From contig JBPOFS010000001.1 of NCBI GenBank assembly GCA_051252515.1, forward strand, positions 186,001 through 250,000: a DNA stretch of 64,000 bases, written 5' to 3'. Under the pieces are notes generated by a model. The model was given only the letters and a program-made list of their open reading frames with translations, was not told the origin of the DNA and searched no databases. Numbering within the stretch: the first letter of the stretch is position 1; every line of letters begins with the position of its first letter. Source of the DNA: UBA5078 sp051252515 (GTDB lineage: Bacteria > Pseudomonadota > Gammaproteobacteria > Pseudomonadales > Pseudohongiellaceae). The translations under genes and the position numbers were made by a program. This document shows positions 1 to 8,498 of the stretch, piece after piece.

Positions 1-206
1 GATTCAAACAGGTCAACCTGACTTACGGTATCCACAGGGGAGTTTTGGGCGAATGCACTGTTTCTAATATAGGAGCCAGTGACAACCACTTCTTCAACGT
101 CAGCATCTTCTTGCTGGGCAAGTACTGTTAATGGAAGTGCGATTGAGGCGGCTAAACAGGATTGGATCAAATAGCGCAGCTTCCCGCGCCGGGTGATGTG
201 AGGCAT
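1..206 (-). CDS. TonB-dependent receptor, N-terminal fragment
   Basis: This is the first 68 codons of a gene running off the left edge. The start codon at 206 is preceded by a GGAGAG ribosome site. A basic N-terminus and a hydrophobic stretch ending in a VLAQ-type cleavage site form a Sec signal peptide. It is followed by the acidic, valine-rich EEVVVTGSYI segment that opens the plug domain of TonB-dependent outer-membrane receptors. Such receptors import siderophores, vitamins or glycans using energy from TonB. The barrel lies outside the window, so the substrate cannot be named. The signal peptide plus the plug-onset motif make the family call firm. Confidence 0.88.
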   Translation of the reverse strand, partial: MPHITRRGKLRYLIQSCLAASIALPLTVLAQQEDADVEEVVVTGSYIRNSAFAQNSPVDTVSQVDLFE

Positions 207-743
207 ATTTCTCTCCGATTGTTATGCTACTTATGAAATTTATAATTTTTATTCAATCGATAAGCATTGCGACAACAAGGAATACATCCTCGAACAATCG
301 TGCAATTTGCCTAAGCCTTTTACGGCTCCCCCCCGGGTAGCGACAAATTGTTACTCTTCCTTCACGGGCCTGAGTGTACCCGTCTTATTTTGATTTGAGC
401 AAACACTATTTGGGAACTTTTTAATGAAAAAAACATTGTCTTTTTGAATGATGATTTTTCTATTCCTACAAAACTGTTTCAATTTGAAACTATTCCTCTG
501 ATTGACCAAAGCACTGTTTTTTTCGCAAAAACCAACAAGCTCCCATACCTCGCCTCTAACAGGCAATCGACTCCATTTTTTATAAAAACCTTAGGCGCCT
601 CCCGGTGCGCTATGTGCAAATTTTTTCCTGCACGACTAAACGTCTCAAAAAAGTTCTAAAGCATCCCATCCTAAGTGCCACAAAAGATGCATTGCCCCCC
701 CTTGAACAGCTACACTAGAGCCAAAACACACACAGGAAACCTC
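207..743. other. Intergenic region without a supported gene
   Basis: About 540 bases between divergent genes. The part from roughly 230 to 480 is AT-rich and probably carries the receptor promoter, but I find no convincing -35/-10 pair. Two overlapping ORFs on opposite strands (351-566 and 444-659) have unremarkable composition and no ribosome site. No repeat, tRNA or strong hairpin is visible. Confidence 0.5.
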
Positions 744-1067
744 ATGAGAACAACGATCATTGCGGCCATTTTTGTACTAGCAGCCATGGCAGTAGCATTT
801 CTACAATTCTCAGCGGCGTTACAACTACGTTCCGAGCTGGCACAAACCGAGGCCGAACTGGTACAAAGTGAGGCCCAACGAGCCCTCTTGGAAACCCAGC
901 TAGCGGAGAACACTGCCCAAACCACCCAAGTGCAGGCACAAATTGCCACCCTACAAGCCAACTTACAAAGCTCCTCCCAACAATTGATTCTATTATCTGA
1001 ATCACTGCAGGAGGCGCGTCTACTTATACAAGGTGAAACCCCACCGCAAACACTTGAAACCCGCTAG
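744..1067 (+). CDS. Small membrane-anchored coiled-coil protein
   Basis: A 107-residue protein. The ATG at 744 is preferred over the longer frame from 675 because an AGGAAA ribosome site lies just upstream and because it places a clean hydrophobic helix (about residues 5-24) at the N-terminus. The rest is rich in Gln, Glu, Ala and Leu in heptad-like spacing (about 30-95), which predicts a single long coiled coil in the periplasm. No catalytic motif is seen and I do not recognise a family. It could be an uncleaved inner-membrane anchor or a Sec substrate. It precedes the peptidase gene by about 100 bases in the same direction but may not belong to that operon. Confidence 0.6.
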   Translation: MRTTIIAAIFVLAAMAVAFLQFSAALQLRSELAQTEAELVQSEAQRALLETQLAENTAQTTQVQAQIATLQANLQSSSQQLILLSESLQEARLLIQGETPPQTLETR

Positions 1068-1171
1068 AACCACACTCTGCCGTGCTTCTATTGGACTTCT
1101 GCGTGGAATTCATTACATTAGCTGCAATTGAAAAAGCGAATAAGCCACCGCTCACCTATTTGGAGAACACT

Positions 1172-4162
1172 ATGTCTTCGTCTTGCTCTATCAGACGCTA
1201 TCGAACTTTCACTGCCACGGCCGTTACCGCGCTTATAGCGCTCGGTCTTAGTGCCTGCAGCCCACAGGAGCCGACAACGCCGTCAGAGCCCGAAATTCGT
1301 GCACCAGAGCAAAGTGTTGATCTTGGTTATCAGCAGATCCATGCACCCGAGGCAGACGATCCAATGAGTGTGCATATCTATGAGCTGGACAATGGCTTGC
1401 AGGTATACCTCACAGAGAACCACCAAGAGCCACGTTTCTATGCCGAAATCGCCGTCAAAGCGGGCAGCAAGAACGATCCAGCCGATGCCACTGGCCTCGC
1501 GCACTATCTCGAACACCTTCTATTTAAGGGTAACCAACAGCTAGGCACTCTCGACTATGCCGCTGAGAAACCTTATCTTGACCAAATCACGGCTTTGTAT
1601 GAACAGCATTTCAATGAAACCGACCCAGAGGCCCGCGCCGAAATATACGCGCAGATCAATCAAGTAGCCCAGCAAGCCTCGGCCTATGCGATTCCTAATG
1701 AAATCGACAAACTCTACAACAGCATGGGCGGCGCTGGCCTTAACGCTCACACCTCTCATGAGGAGACCGTTTATAAGATAGGGCTGCCTTCCAACCGACT
1801 ACAGCAATGGGCGAAGATCGAGTCGAATCGTTTTATCGACCCAGTATTCCGCCTTTTTCATACCGAGCTAGAAACAGTGTATGAAGAGAAGAACCAGAGT
1901 GAAGATAACCGGGACCGCGTCTCTTATTACGCCATTAGTGAGCTGCTCTACAAAAAGCACCCCTATGGTCAACAAACGACGATTGGCGATGCAGAGCACC
2001 TGAAGAACCCTTCCTTGGTGTATATCCAAAACTATTTCGACACCTACTATGTTCCCAATAATATGGCGATCTTCATTAGTGGCGATATCGATATCGACGA
2101 AACCATAGCGACCATCAGCGAAGCCTTCGGACCATGGCAAGCCCAGCCAGTCCCAGAAGTAGGCCCATGGATCGAAGACCCTATCCAAGGAATTGAGCGT
2201 ATGACAGTGCGCTACCGTGGCGAAGAAGAAGTCGAGCTAGCCTTCCGCACCGTGCCTAATGGTCATCCAGACAAAGAAGCCTTGATGTTGGTCGACATGA
2301 TTTTGGACAACCGCACAGCAGGGCTTATCAATCTTAATCTAAGCCAAGCACAAGCCGTCCAAGCCGCAGGCTCATCTCCTGAGTTTCTTAATGACTATGG
2401 CTCGCAGCGCCTATGGGGCATCCCTAAGCAAGGCCAAACGCTCGAAGAAGTCGAGCAACTCTTACTGGATCAAGTGGCATTAGTGAAAGCGGGCGAGTTT
2501 GAAGACTGGATCATTCCAGCCATCGTCAACGATTTCAAAAAGACAGAGAAACTGGCACTTGAATCCAATACTGCCCGTGTAGGCAATATGAGATCTTCGT
2601 TCATTCAAGGCGCGCCTTGGGATGAATACAGCGCCGAGATAGAGCGTCTAGAAAGCGTCACTAAAGAGGACATCGTTCGAGTAGCGAACCAATATCTAGG
2701 CAATAACTTTGTGGCCGTGCAACGCATTGACGAGCAGCAAGACATTCCTCACGTAGAGAAGCCGCAGATCGACCCCGTATCGATCGACCCAACACGTCAA
2801 TCTCAGTTTGCAGCGTCTATTCTGGCGATGCCTTACGACGAAATAGAGCCCATTTATGTACAACCCGGCCAAGACTACCAAGTAGTTGAGTTCGCGCCCA
2901 ATGTGCCTCTGTACTACGCGCCAAACCCATTGAACGACTTATTCTCGTTCTCGATTAGCATCGACGTGGGCACGGAAGAAAACGACGCACTTGGTTTAGC
3001 CACTGCCCTGCTCAACAAATCCGGTGCTGGCGAGCTCAATGCTGAAGAGTTGCAAAAGGAGTGGTATCGCCTTGGTAGTGATTTTGGCATCGGCGCTGGT
3101 GCCAATGAATCCAGCATCGGGGTCTCTGGCTTAGATGAGCAGTTCGATGCGTCCTTAGATTTGATGCTAGAACTGGTGCGTAACCCTGTAACGGATGACG
3201 CCACGCTAGAAGAGCTCAAAGCGATTATCCTGAAATCACGCGAGGATCAAAAACAAGATCCGCGCGCCATCAGCCAAGCCTTGTTCTTATATAACCGCTA
3301 TGGCGACGATTCGCCTATGCTGAAGGCTTTAAGTTCGGAGCAGATTCAAGCGGCAACAGTAGAAGAGCTGCAAGCGCTGATCGGTGGTCTTTTACAATAC
3401 AAACAAACCTTGAGCTATACCGGGTCTCTGCCATTAGAGGAGCTGCTAGAAAAACTACATGCTCGCTACGAGGTTCCTGCACAGTTACAAGACACGCCAG
3501 CATACCGTTTCCGCACGGCACGAGAGATCACTTCCAACGAGATCTACGTGGTCAATCAAGAAACGGCGCAAGCACAAGTGCGTATCGAATTTCCTGATGG
3601 CACCTACGATGAAGCACTTGTAGTGCCTGCGTCGCTCTACAACTCCTATTTCGGCACTAGCATGTCCAGTGTCGTGTTCCAGGAGTTGCGTGAGGCACGT
3701 GCACTGGCTTACTCAGCGCAGGCTCAGTACGCGCAGGGCGGAAGGATTGATGCAGAGAACTTAGGCCTTGGCGTCATCAGCTCGCAGAACGACAAGACTG
3801 TCGATGCGCTTGCCGCGTTCCTTGATCTTTTCGAGAACATGCCGGTCTCTGGCGAGCGCTTTGATGAGGCACAGAGTGCGCTGGCCAATCGCTACCGCAC
3901 CTCGACTATTGGTTTCCGGCAGATCAATGGCACAGTGCGCAGCTGGGAACGCCTTGGCTTGAATAACGATCCACGAGAGGAGCGCTTTGCCCAGTTACAA
4001 GGCGCCACCTTAGAGGACATGCTGGCATTCCAGCGTCGCAATATCGCCGGCAAAGCAAAATTGATCTCCATCGTGGGCGACATGTCCCGTATCGATGAAG
4101 AAGCCTTAGCTGAGTTCGGCGAAGTCACCAACATCGACGTCGACACACTCTTCGTAAAATAA
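1172..4162 (+). CDS. M16 (pitrilysin/insulinase) family zinc metallopeptidase, lipoprotein
   Basis: A 996-residue predicted peptidase. The ATG at 1172 is chosen because a TGGAG ribosome site precedes it and a lipoprotein signal follows, with the lipobox cysteine near residue 29 (LSAC). The inverted zinc motif HYLEH at residues 111-115 supplies two His ligands and the catalytic Glu; acidic residues around 232-239 probably give the third ligand. The length fits the four-domain M16A layout, with an active N-terminal half and an inactive C-terminal half. M16A enzymes form a closed chamber that degrades peptides. Here the enzyme would be tethered in the periplasm. It heads a co-directional locus with an ABC transporter 13 bases downstream, which suggests peptides as a shared substrate. 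Confidence 0.9.
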   Translation: MSSSCSIRRYRTFTATAVTALIALGLSACSPQEPTTPSEPEIRAPEQSVDLGYQQIHAPEADDPMSVHIYELDNGLQVYLTENHQEPRFYAEIAVKAGSKNDPADATGLAHYLEHLLFKGNQQLGTLDYAAEKPYLDQITALYEQHFNETDPEARAEIYAQINQVAQQASAYAIPNEIDKLYNSMGGAGLNAHTSHEETVYKIGLPSNRLQQWAKIESNRFIDPVFRLFHTELETVYEEKNQSEDNRDRVSYYAISELLYKKHPYGQQTTIGDAEHLKNPSLVYIQNYFDTYYVPNNMAIFISGDIDIDETIATISEAFGPWQAQPVPEVGPWIEDPIQGIERMTVRYRGEEEVELAFRTVPNGHPDKEALMLVDMILDNRTAGLINLNLSQAQAVQAAGSSPEFLNDYGSQRLWGIPKQGQTLEEVEQLLLDQVALVKAGEFEDWIIPAIVNDFKKTEKLALESNTARVGNMRSSFIQGAPWDEYSAEIERLESVTKEDIVRVANQYLGNNFVAVQRIDEQQDIPHVEKPQIDPVSIDPTRQSQFAASILAMPYDEIEPIYVQPGQDYQVVEFAPNVPLYYAPNPLNDLFSFSISIDVGTEENDALGLATALLNKSGAGELNAEELQKEWYRLGSDFGIGAGANESSIGVSGLDEQFDASLDLMLELVRNPVTDDATLEELKAIILKSREDQKQDPRAISQALFLYNRYGDDSPMLKALSSEQIQAATVEELQALIGGLLQYKQTLSYTGSLPLEELLEKLHARYEVPAQLQDTPAYRFRTAREITSNEIYVVNQETAQAQVRIEFPDGTYDEALVVPASLYNSYFGTSMSSVVFQELREARALAYSAQAQYAQGGRIDAENLGLGVISSQNDKTVDALAAFLDLFENMPVSGERFDEAQSALANRYRTSTIGFRQINGTVRSWERLGLNNDPREERFAQLQGATLEDMLAFQRRNIAGKAKLISIVGDMSRIDEEALAEFGEVTNIDVDTLFVK

Positions 4163-4175
4163 TTAGGGGCGCATA

Positions 4176-5135
4176 GTGTCCAGTGCTGCAATAAGTAAAG
4201 ACGCACCATTACGAGTGCAAAACCTCAGCAAACGCTTCGGTGACTTCGAGGTATTGAAAGAGTTAAACCTTGAAGTCAGCACCGGCGCTATTCACGGCCT
4301 AGTAGGACTCAACGGGGCGGGCAAAACGACCACCCTAGAGTGTCTACTAGGCATGCAGTCCTTTGGCTCTGGGGATATACGTTTACTAGGGCATACGCCC
4401 AATCATTTGCACCGCAGCCAGGGCGGGGTCGTCAGTATCTTTGACAGCCCTAGCCTGCACCCTCAGCTTACTGTTAGGCAAACCTTAGAACACGCCCTGT
4501 TACTTTGCGAAAAGCCTGTACGCAGCCCTGAAGAGGTAGAGTCCTTATTAGGCATTAGCCAATACAGCCAGTTTCGCATTCGCACACTATCACTCGGAAA
4601 TCGCCGTCGTGCCTCAATCGCGCAAGCACTTCTTGGCAGTCCACGCTTTGTGATTCTAGATGAGCCCTTTAATGGCCTAGATGCGGGCGGCGTTGAAGAT
4701 GTGATGGCGCTGATACGCAAGCTCAACCACGAAGAGGGCACGAGCTTCTTACTCTCTAGCCATCAACTCGCCTATCTCGAAAAAATCTGCACTCACTTAT
4801 CAATCCTCCATCAAGGCAAAATTGTTGTGAGCGACAGAGTGGAGCGGCTTTTCAATCAGCAAACGAGTCGCCTGCAAGTGCACTGCGACGATGTCGTTCG
4901 TGCTTGCTCCATTGTGCAAGGCATCCCAGGGGTGACCATCGAGGACAATAGTGACGCCGGAATACTGACCTTACAATTGCTGCAAGTCGATTCCGCGCTC
5001 ATCAATCAACAGCTGGTGCAAAAAGGCATCATGGTCAAACAGCTCCTATGGGAGCGCGCTTCATTGACTAGTTTATTTCACTCAATTACGGCCCGTGATA
5101 CCGAAATCGAGTCGAACGGTCAGGTGAGTGTATGA
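4176..5135 (+). CDS. ABC transporter ATP-binding protein, BcrA-like
   Basis: A 319-residue ATPase starting with GTG at 4176 behind an AGGGG ribosome site. It has Walker A GLNGAGKT (44-51), a signature reading LSLGN (138-142), Walker B FVILDEP (158-164) and an H-loop SSHQ. The usual Q-loop Gln appears replaced by Asp near residue 90, a position where bacitracin-type (BcrA) ATPases often carry Glu. A C-terminal extension of about 90 residues follows the nucleotide-binding domain. It is the energising subunit for the permease whose start overlaps its stop by four bases (ATGA), so the two are translationally coupled. The substrate is unknown; the neighbouring peptidase suggests a peptide. Confidence 0.9.
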   Translation: MSSAAISKDAPLRVQNLSKRFGDFEVLKELNLEVSTGAIHGLVGLNGAGKTTTLECLLGMQSFGSGDIRLLGHTPNHLHRSQGGVVSIFDSPSLHPQLTVRQTLEHALLLCEKPVRSPEEVESLLGISQYSQFRIRTLSLGNRRRASIAQALLGSPRFVILDEPFNGLDAGGVEDVMALIRKLNHEEGTSFLLSSHQLAYLEKICTHLSILHQGKIVVSDRVERLFNQQTSRLQVHCDDVVRACSIVQGIPGVTIEDNSDAGILTLQLLQVDSALINQQLVQKGIMVKQLLWERASLTSLFHSITARDTEIESNGQVSV

Positions 5136-5986
5136 AGGGGTTTATTGCCGCTCTTAAGGCCGAAATCTATGTCACTTTGCGCAGCCAAAGCGCCCGCATT
5201 ATTTTTGTTCTTCCCACGCTGATCATCTTGGTGCGTGCCGTCGTAGTGAAGTTATCCGAGTCAGGACAACAAGCGCGCGACGCACTATTAGGCCAAGGCG
5301 ACGACCTTGCCACAGGCAGCAATGCATGGGGCCAGTTGGTCGACAGCTTCTCCGTGGGCCTGACATTTCTGACACTGTCTTTGCTTGCCTACGCCGCATG
5401 GACCTTTGCCAATGACAGGGACACCGGTGCAATCCGTCATGCTCTGATTCGACGCGTTGGCCGGCCATGGTACGTACTTGCCAAGCTAGTGAGCGTTCAC
5501 CTACTCGCCTTATGCACTTTGATTTTATTGAGCGTGAGCATAGGAATCATTAGTGCATTGCTATGGGATTTCGGGCCAGTTGTAGAGGACGGATACGAGC
5601 TGATAAGCAGTGCAGAAATTCAAGAAGAAGTGTTGCTCGGCTTACGACTAGCCTTGCTCCCCCTGCCTGCTACCTTAGCCTTTGGGATCCTAGTGTCTGT
5701 GCTAGCGCAATCGGCCACACAAGCGGTGACTAGCGCCCTGGGGATTAGTTTAGCCTTCGATGTTTTTAAAGGAGTGCTGGGCGAGCGAGCTTATTATATT
5801 TACGCGAGCTTTCAACCGTCTCTCATCGATCAGTCTTACCTACAAGATGTCAGTCGACTCGTGCGCGGCTACTCAGATGTCATGATCGATAATCGCATGT
5901 TACAGCTCAATGAATGGGTGCCAATACCGCAGATGTTACTGTTCGTTGTGATTGCACTCGTGTACGTCCGCAGGAAAAGCCTATGA
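5132..5986 (+). CDS. ABC-2 type transporter permease
   Basis: A 284-residue integral membrane protein with about six hydrophobic helices: one near residue 25, one near 75-90, and four more from about 110 to the C-terminus. A large polar loop (about 40-65) follows the first helix, as in ABC-2 permeases that partner BcrA-like ATPases. It starts inside the stop codon of the ATPase gene, and the next gene starts inside its own stop codon, so stoichiometric expression is likely. ABC-2 systems export drugs, peptides, lipids or glycans. No residue reveals which substrate this one carries. Confidence 0.82.
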   Translation: MKGFIAALKAEIYVTLRSQSARIIFVLPTLIILVRAVVVKLSESGQQARDALLGQGDDLATGSNAWGQLVDSFSVGLTFLTLSLLAYAAWTFANDRDTGAIRHALIRRVGRPWYVLAKLVSVHLLALCTLILLSVSIGIISALLWDFGPVVEDGYELISSAEIQEEVLLGLRLALLPLPATLAFGILVSVLAQSATQAVTSALGISLAFDVFKGVLGERAYYIYASFQPSLIDQSYLQDVSRLVRGYSDVMIDNRMLQLNEWVPIPQMLLFVVIALVYVRRKSL

Positions 5987-6948
5987 AGAACAAACGCCCA
6001 GTCTTAGCAACGCTTATCCTATGCTTTAGTTTAGGCGCCTGCGTGAGTAGCGAGCCTCGTCGACTTGTTCCCAGCATTAGCTTATCACCCGAAACAGTCA
6101 GCTTAAGTGACGCCCAGTCTATCGGTGCAGGTCTTAACCTTGGCATGGAAACTGCGCTCAATGAAAGCGACTCACTAAGCAATATAACGGTCCTGCCCGG
6201 TGTGCGCGTGCGCAGCATAACTCCCAACGGGCCAGCAGACTTGGCAGGCATCAGAGCTGGCGACGTACTGCTAGAGATCGATGCTCAAGAGATCAACCAT
6301 CCAGACCAGTTAGAGGCCTTGGCACAGCAAACCGGCAGTGCCAGTACCTTTGTGTTGCATGTGCGTCGCAATACCACCGTGTTCGAAACCACCCTAAATG
6401 CACGCATGATCAATGATGAACGCGCGGTACCTGTCGAACTATATCGAGCGGACCCTATAGCCACTCGCGCGGGCTACACCACTGAAATATTTGAAACCCC
6501 ACAGGGCACTCGAACATCAGGGGCACGCATCGTCACATTATTTGCACAGAGCCCTCTGCCCGATGCGGACCTTGAGGTTGGCGACACGATCTACGCCTTA
6601 GACGGCCAAGCGATTCAATCCGCGCAAGATCTCATTACACGTGTGAATACTCAGTACCAACTTGGAGATACCGTGCGCCTAAGTGTCGCGCGCGATCGCC
6701 TTACAGAGCTGGACACTTTCGATGTAGAGCTCGCTCTTTGGGATCCAGGTCGGCGAATTAGTCGTATCTCAGTTGGACCACTATTACAGTACGAGACGAG
6801 CCTTAACCCCTCTCAGACCCGCTTGTCGGTGCTCGACCTTTGGTTATTCTCTGTCTTCTCTTACCAACAAGTAGAGGGCGAGAAGGAGTACAGCCTCCTT
6901 AGCCTGTTCCGTTTCGCCACGGGCTACGGCGAATTGCTTGAGGAATAA
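5983..6948 (+). CDS. Lipoprotein with two PDZ domains
   Basis: A 321-residue protein. The ATG at 5983 overlaps the permease stop (ATGA) and follows a CAGGAAAAG ribosome site. It begins with a lipoprotein signal (lipobox SLGAC, Cys near 20). Two PDZ modules follow: the first around residues 72-130, with the typical NGPADLAGIRAGDVLL core, the second around 190-255, with DADLEVGDTIYALDG. No protease domain is attached, so it resembles a substrate- or C-terminus-binding adaptor rather than a DegP/DegS enzyme. In this operon it could present substrates to the M16 peptidase or the transporter. That link is inference from position. Confidence 0.82.
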   Translation: MKNKRPVLATLILCFSLGACVSSEPRRLVPSISLSPETVSLSDAQSIGAGLNLGMETALNESDSLSNITVLPGVRVRSITPNGPADLAGIRAGDVLLEIDAQEINHPDQLEALAQQTGSASTFVLHVRRNTTVFETTLNARMINDERAVPVELYRADPIATRAGYTTEIFETPQGTRTSGARIVTLFAQSPLPDADLEVGDTIYALDGQAIQSAQDLITRVNTQYQLGDTVRLSVARDRLTELDTFDVELALWDPGRRISRISVGPLLQYETSLNPSQTRLSVLDLWLFSVFSYQQVEGEKEYSLLSLFRFATGYGELLEE

Positions 6949-6953
6949 ACAAT

Positions 6954-8498
6954 ATGAAGCGGCGCTTTAGTGCACTGGCATTAACTTCTCTACTCCTGCC
7001 TTATGCAGGCGATGCTTTCGCGCAGGCGCAATTTACCGCCAGTGAGATTGTATTAGGTCAGTGGCCAGAAACGCTCTATTTCGAAGATATGGACGGAGAC
7101 TCGCGCAAAGATCTCGTCATTCCTCAGTGGCAGCAAAGCACTGGCCGAGAACTACAGATCTATCTCCAGCAAGACAATGGTCGCTTCCCTGACCGCCCCT
7201 CTCGCTTAGTTGAAATAAAACCCGAGATTATCGCGATCGCCTTCGCAGACGTGCGCGATGAACCAGGGCAAGAAATTCTATTGATTGCTGCCAATGCCGT
7301 TTTCAGCTTGTCTAGCGCCATTCCCAGCTATAGCGCCAACCTACAACCATTGTTCGACTGGGACCTTGTGGCGGCGGTACCAGAGCGACGAGAAGTGCAT
7401 GTTCTGCCCCCATTAGAAGACTTCAACGGCGATGGTTATAAGGATCTGCTATTACCTGGTACAAGCGACTATGGCATTTTCCTCGGCGGCCCTGAGGGGG
7501 AGTTCTCGTTAAGCCATCGTTTTAATACCGTAAACGAAAGTTTAGACCCTTCCGAGATCCCATTAGGCAGCGGTCGTTTAAACACTGACCTGTCCATTAA
7601 TGAGCGCGACGGGATTGTGCTTCGCGTTACGGCTAGAGGCACCTCGGCATTCGAGGAGTTCGTCACGGGCTGGGAGCATAATAATCAAGAAGAGTTACTG
7701 CGATCTCGACATTGGCGCCCTGCCGCCGTCAGCCGCCAACTCAATGCCGATTCGCGCCCCGACATCGTCTACATGAATATCGGCAATGATCTTTACGGGC
7801 AAATCAATATTCTGACCCAGGACGATTCCGGAGTGTTCGGCGCCGAACCTCAGTGGCAAGGCCCTATAGATACGCGCGGTGACATCCACCTCATAGAGGC
7901 CAACGATGATGCTCAAACCGACATCGTTCGAATCGTCAATCGCTCCAACGAATGGGATGTTCAGTTCTTTTTGAACAAAGGGGGCCGTTTTGATTTGCAA
8001 GCGCCCGACCAAGTCATGAAATTCTCAGGCTACGATCTCGATGTCTCAGTTGTCGACATCTTTGGTGACGGACAAAAACAACTAAGTGTCAGTTATTACA
8101 CTATTCCAGTGATCAATGCCGTTCGCAATGCGAGCATCGTGCGCTCGCAGCTGTTATTCAATCACGGCAGTGGCAGCCAAGTGTTTAACTCTCGCCCAGA
8201 CTTCAAACTTGATCAGAATTTTTCCGCTGAGACTCTGCGTGGACTTTCGGCGCCTATGAACTTGCAGGCCGATATCGACAGTAATGGCCGTAAAGACGCG
8301 GTGTATGTCACTGACGAAGGCACCTTGGCGGCCAAGAGTATTGACGAAAACCTACGCATCGCTGACACCCCATTTTGGCAGTTCGTCCCACAACGCAGCA
8401 TTATGAATTTCGGAGTGGAAGACATTAACGGCGACGGCATCAGCGACTTTTTCTTGCGGCATTCATCGGCATTAACCGTACTGGTGTCACAACCATGA
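6954..8498 (+). CDS. Exported FG-GAP/VCBS-repeat beta-propeller protein (copy 1)
   Basis: A 514-residue protein starting at 6954 behind an AGGAAT ribosome site, five bases after the PDZ gene. A Sec signal peptide ends near residue 24 (DAFAQ). Repeated blades contain integrin-type calcium loops such as DMDGDSRKDL, DFNGDGYKDL and DINGDGISDF, each followed by a short hydrophobic strand. This is the pattern of a seven-bladed FG-GAP propeller, a fold used for surface adhesion or protein binding. There is no enzyme motif and no C-terminal anchor, so it may be soluble in the periplasm or held by partners. The next gene is a related propeller that overlaps this one by four bases. Confidence 0.82.
   Translation: MKRRFSALALTSLLLPYAGDAFAQAQFTASEIVLGQWPETLYFEDMDGDSRKDLVIPQWQQSTGRELQIYLQQDNGRFPDRPSRLVEIKPEIIAIAFADVRDEPGQEILLIAANAVFSLSSAIPSYSANLQPLFDWDLVAAVPERREVHVLPPLEDFNGDGYKDLLLPGTSDYGIFLGGPEGEFSLSHRFNTVNESLDPSEIPLGSGRLNTDLSINERDGIVLRVTARGTSAFEEFVTGWEHNNQEELLRSRHWRPAAVSRQLNADSRPDIVYMNIGNDLYGQINILTQDDSGVFGAEPQWQGPIDTRGDIHLIEANDDAQTDIVRIVNRSNEWDVQFFLNKGGRFDLQAPDQVMKFSGYDLDVSVVDIFGDGQKQLSVSYYTIPVINAVRNASIVRSQLLFNHGSGSQVFNSRPDFKLDQNFSAETLRGLSAPMNLQADIDSNGRKDAVYVTDEGTLAAKSIDENLRIADTPFWQFVPQRSIMNFGVEDINGDGISDFFLRHSSALTVLVSQP

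Noticed and set aside
351..659. Two overlapping 71-codon ORFs on opposite strands in the first intergenic region
   Set aside because: No ribosome sites, no recognisable domain, AT-rich context and mutual overlap; more likely chance.
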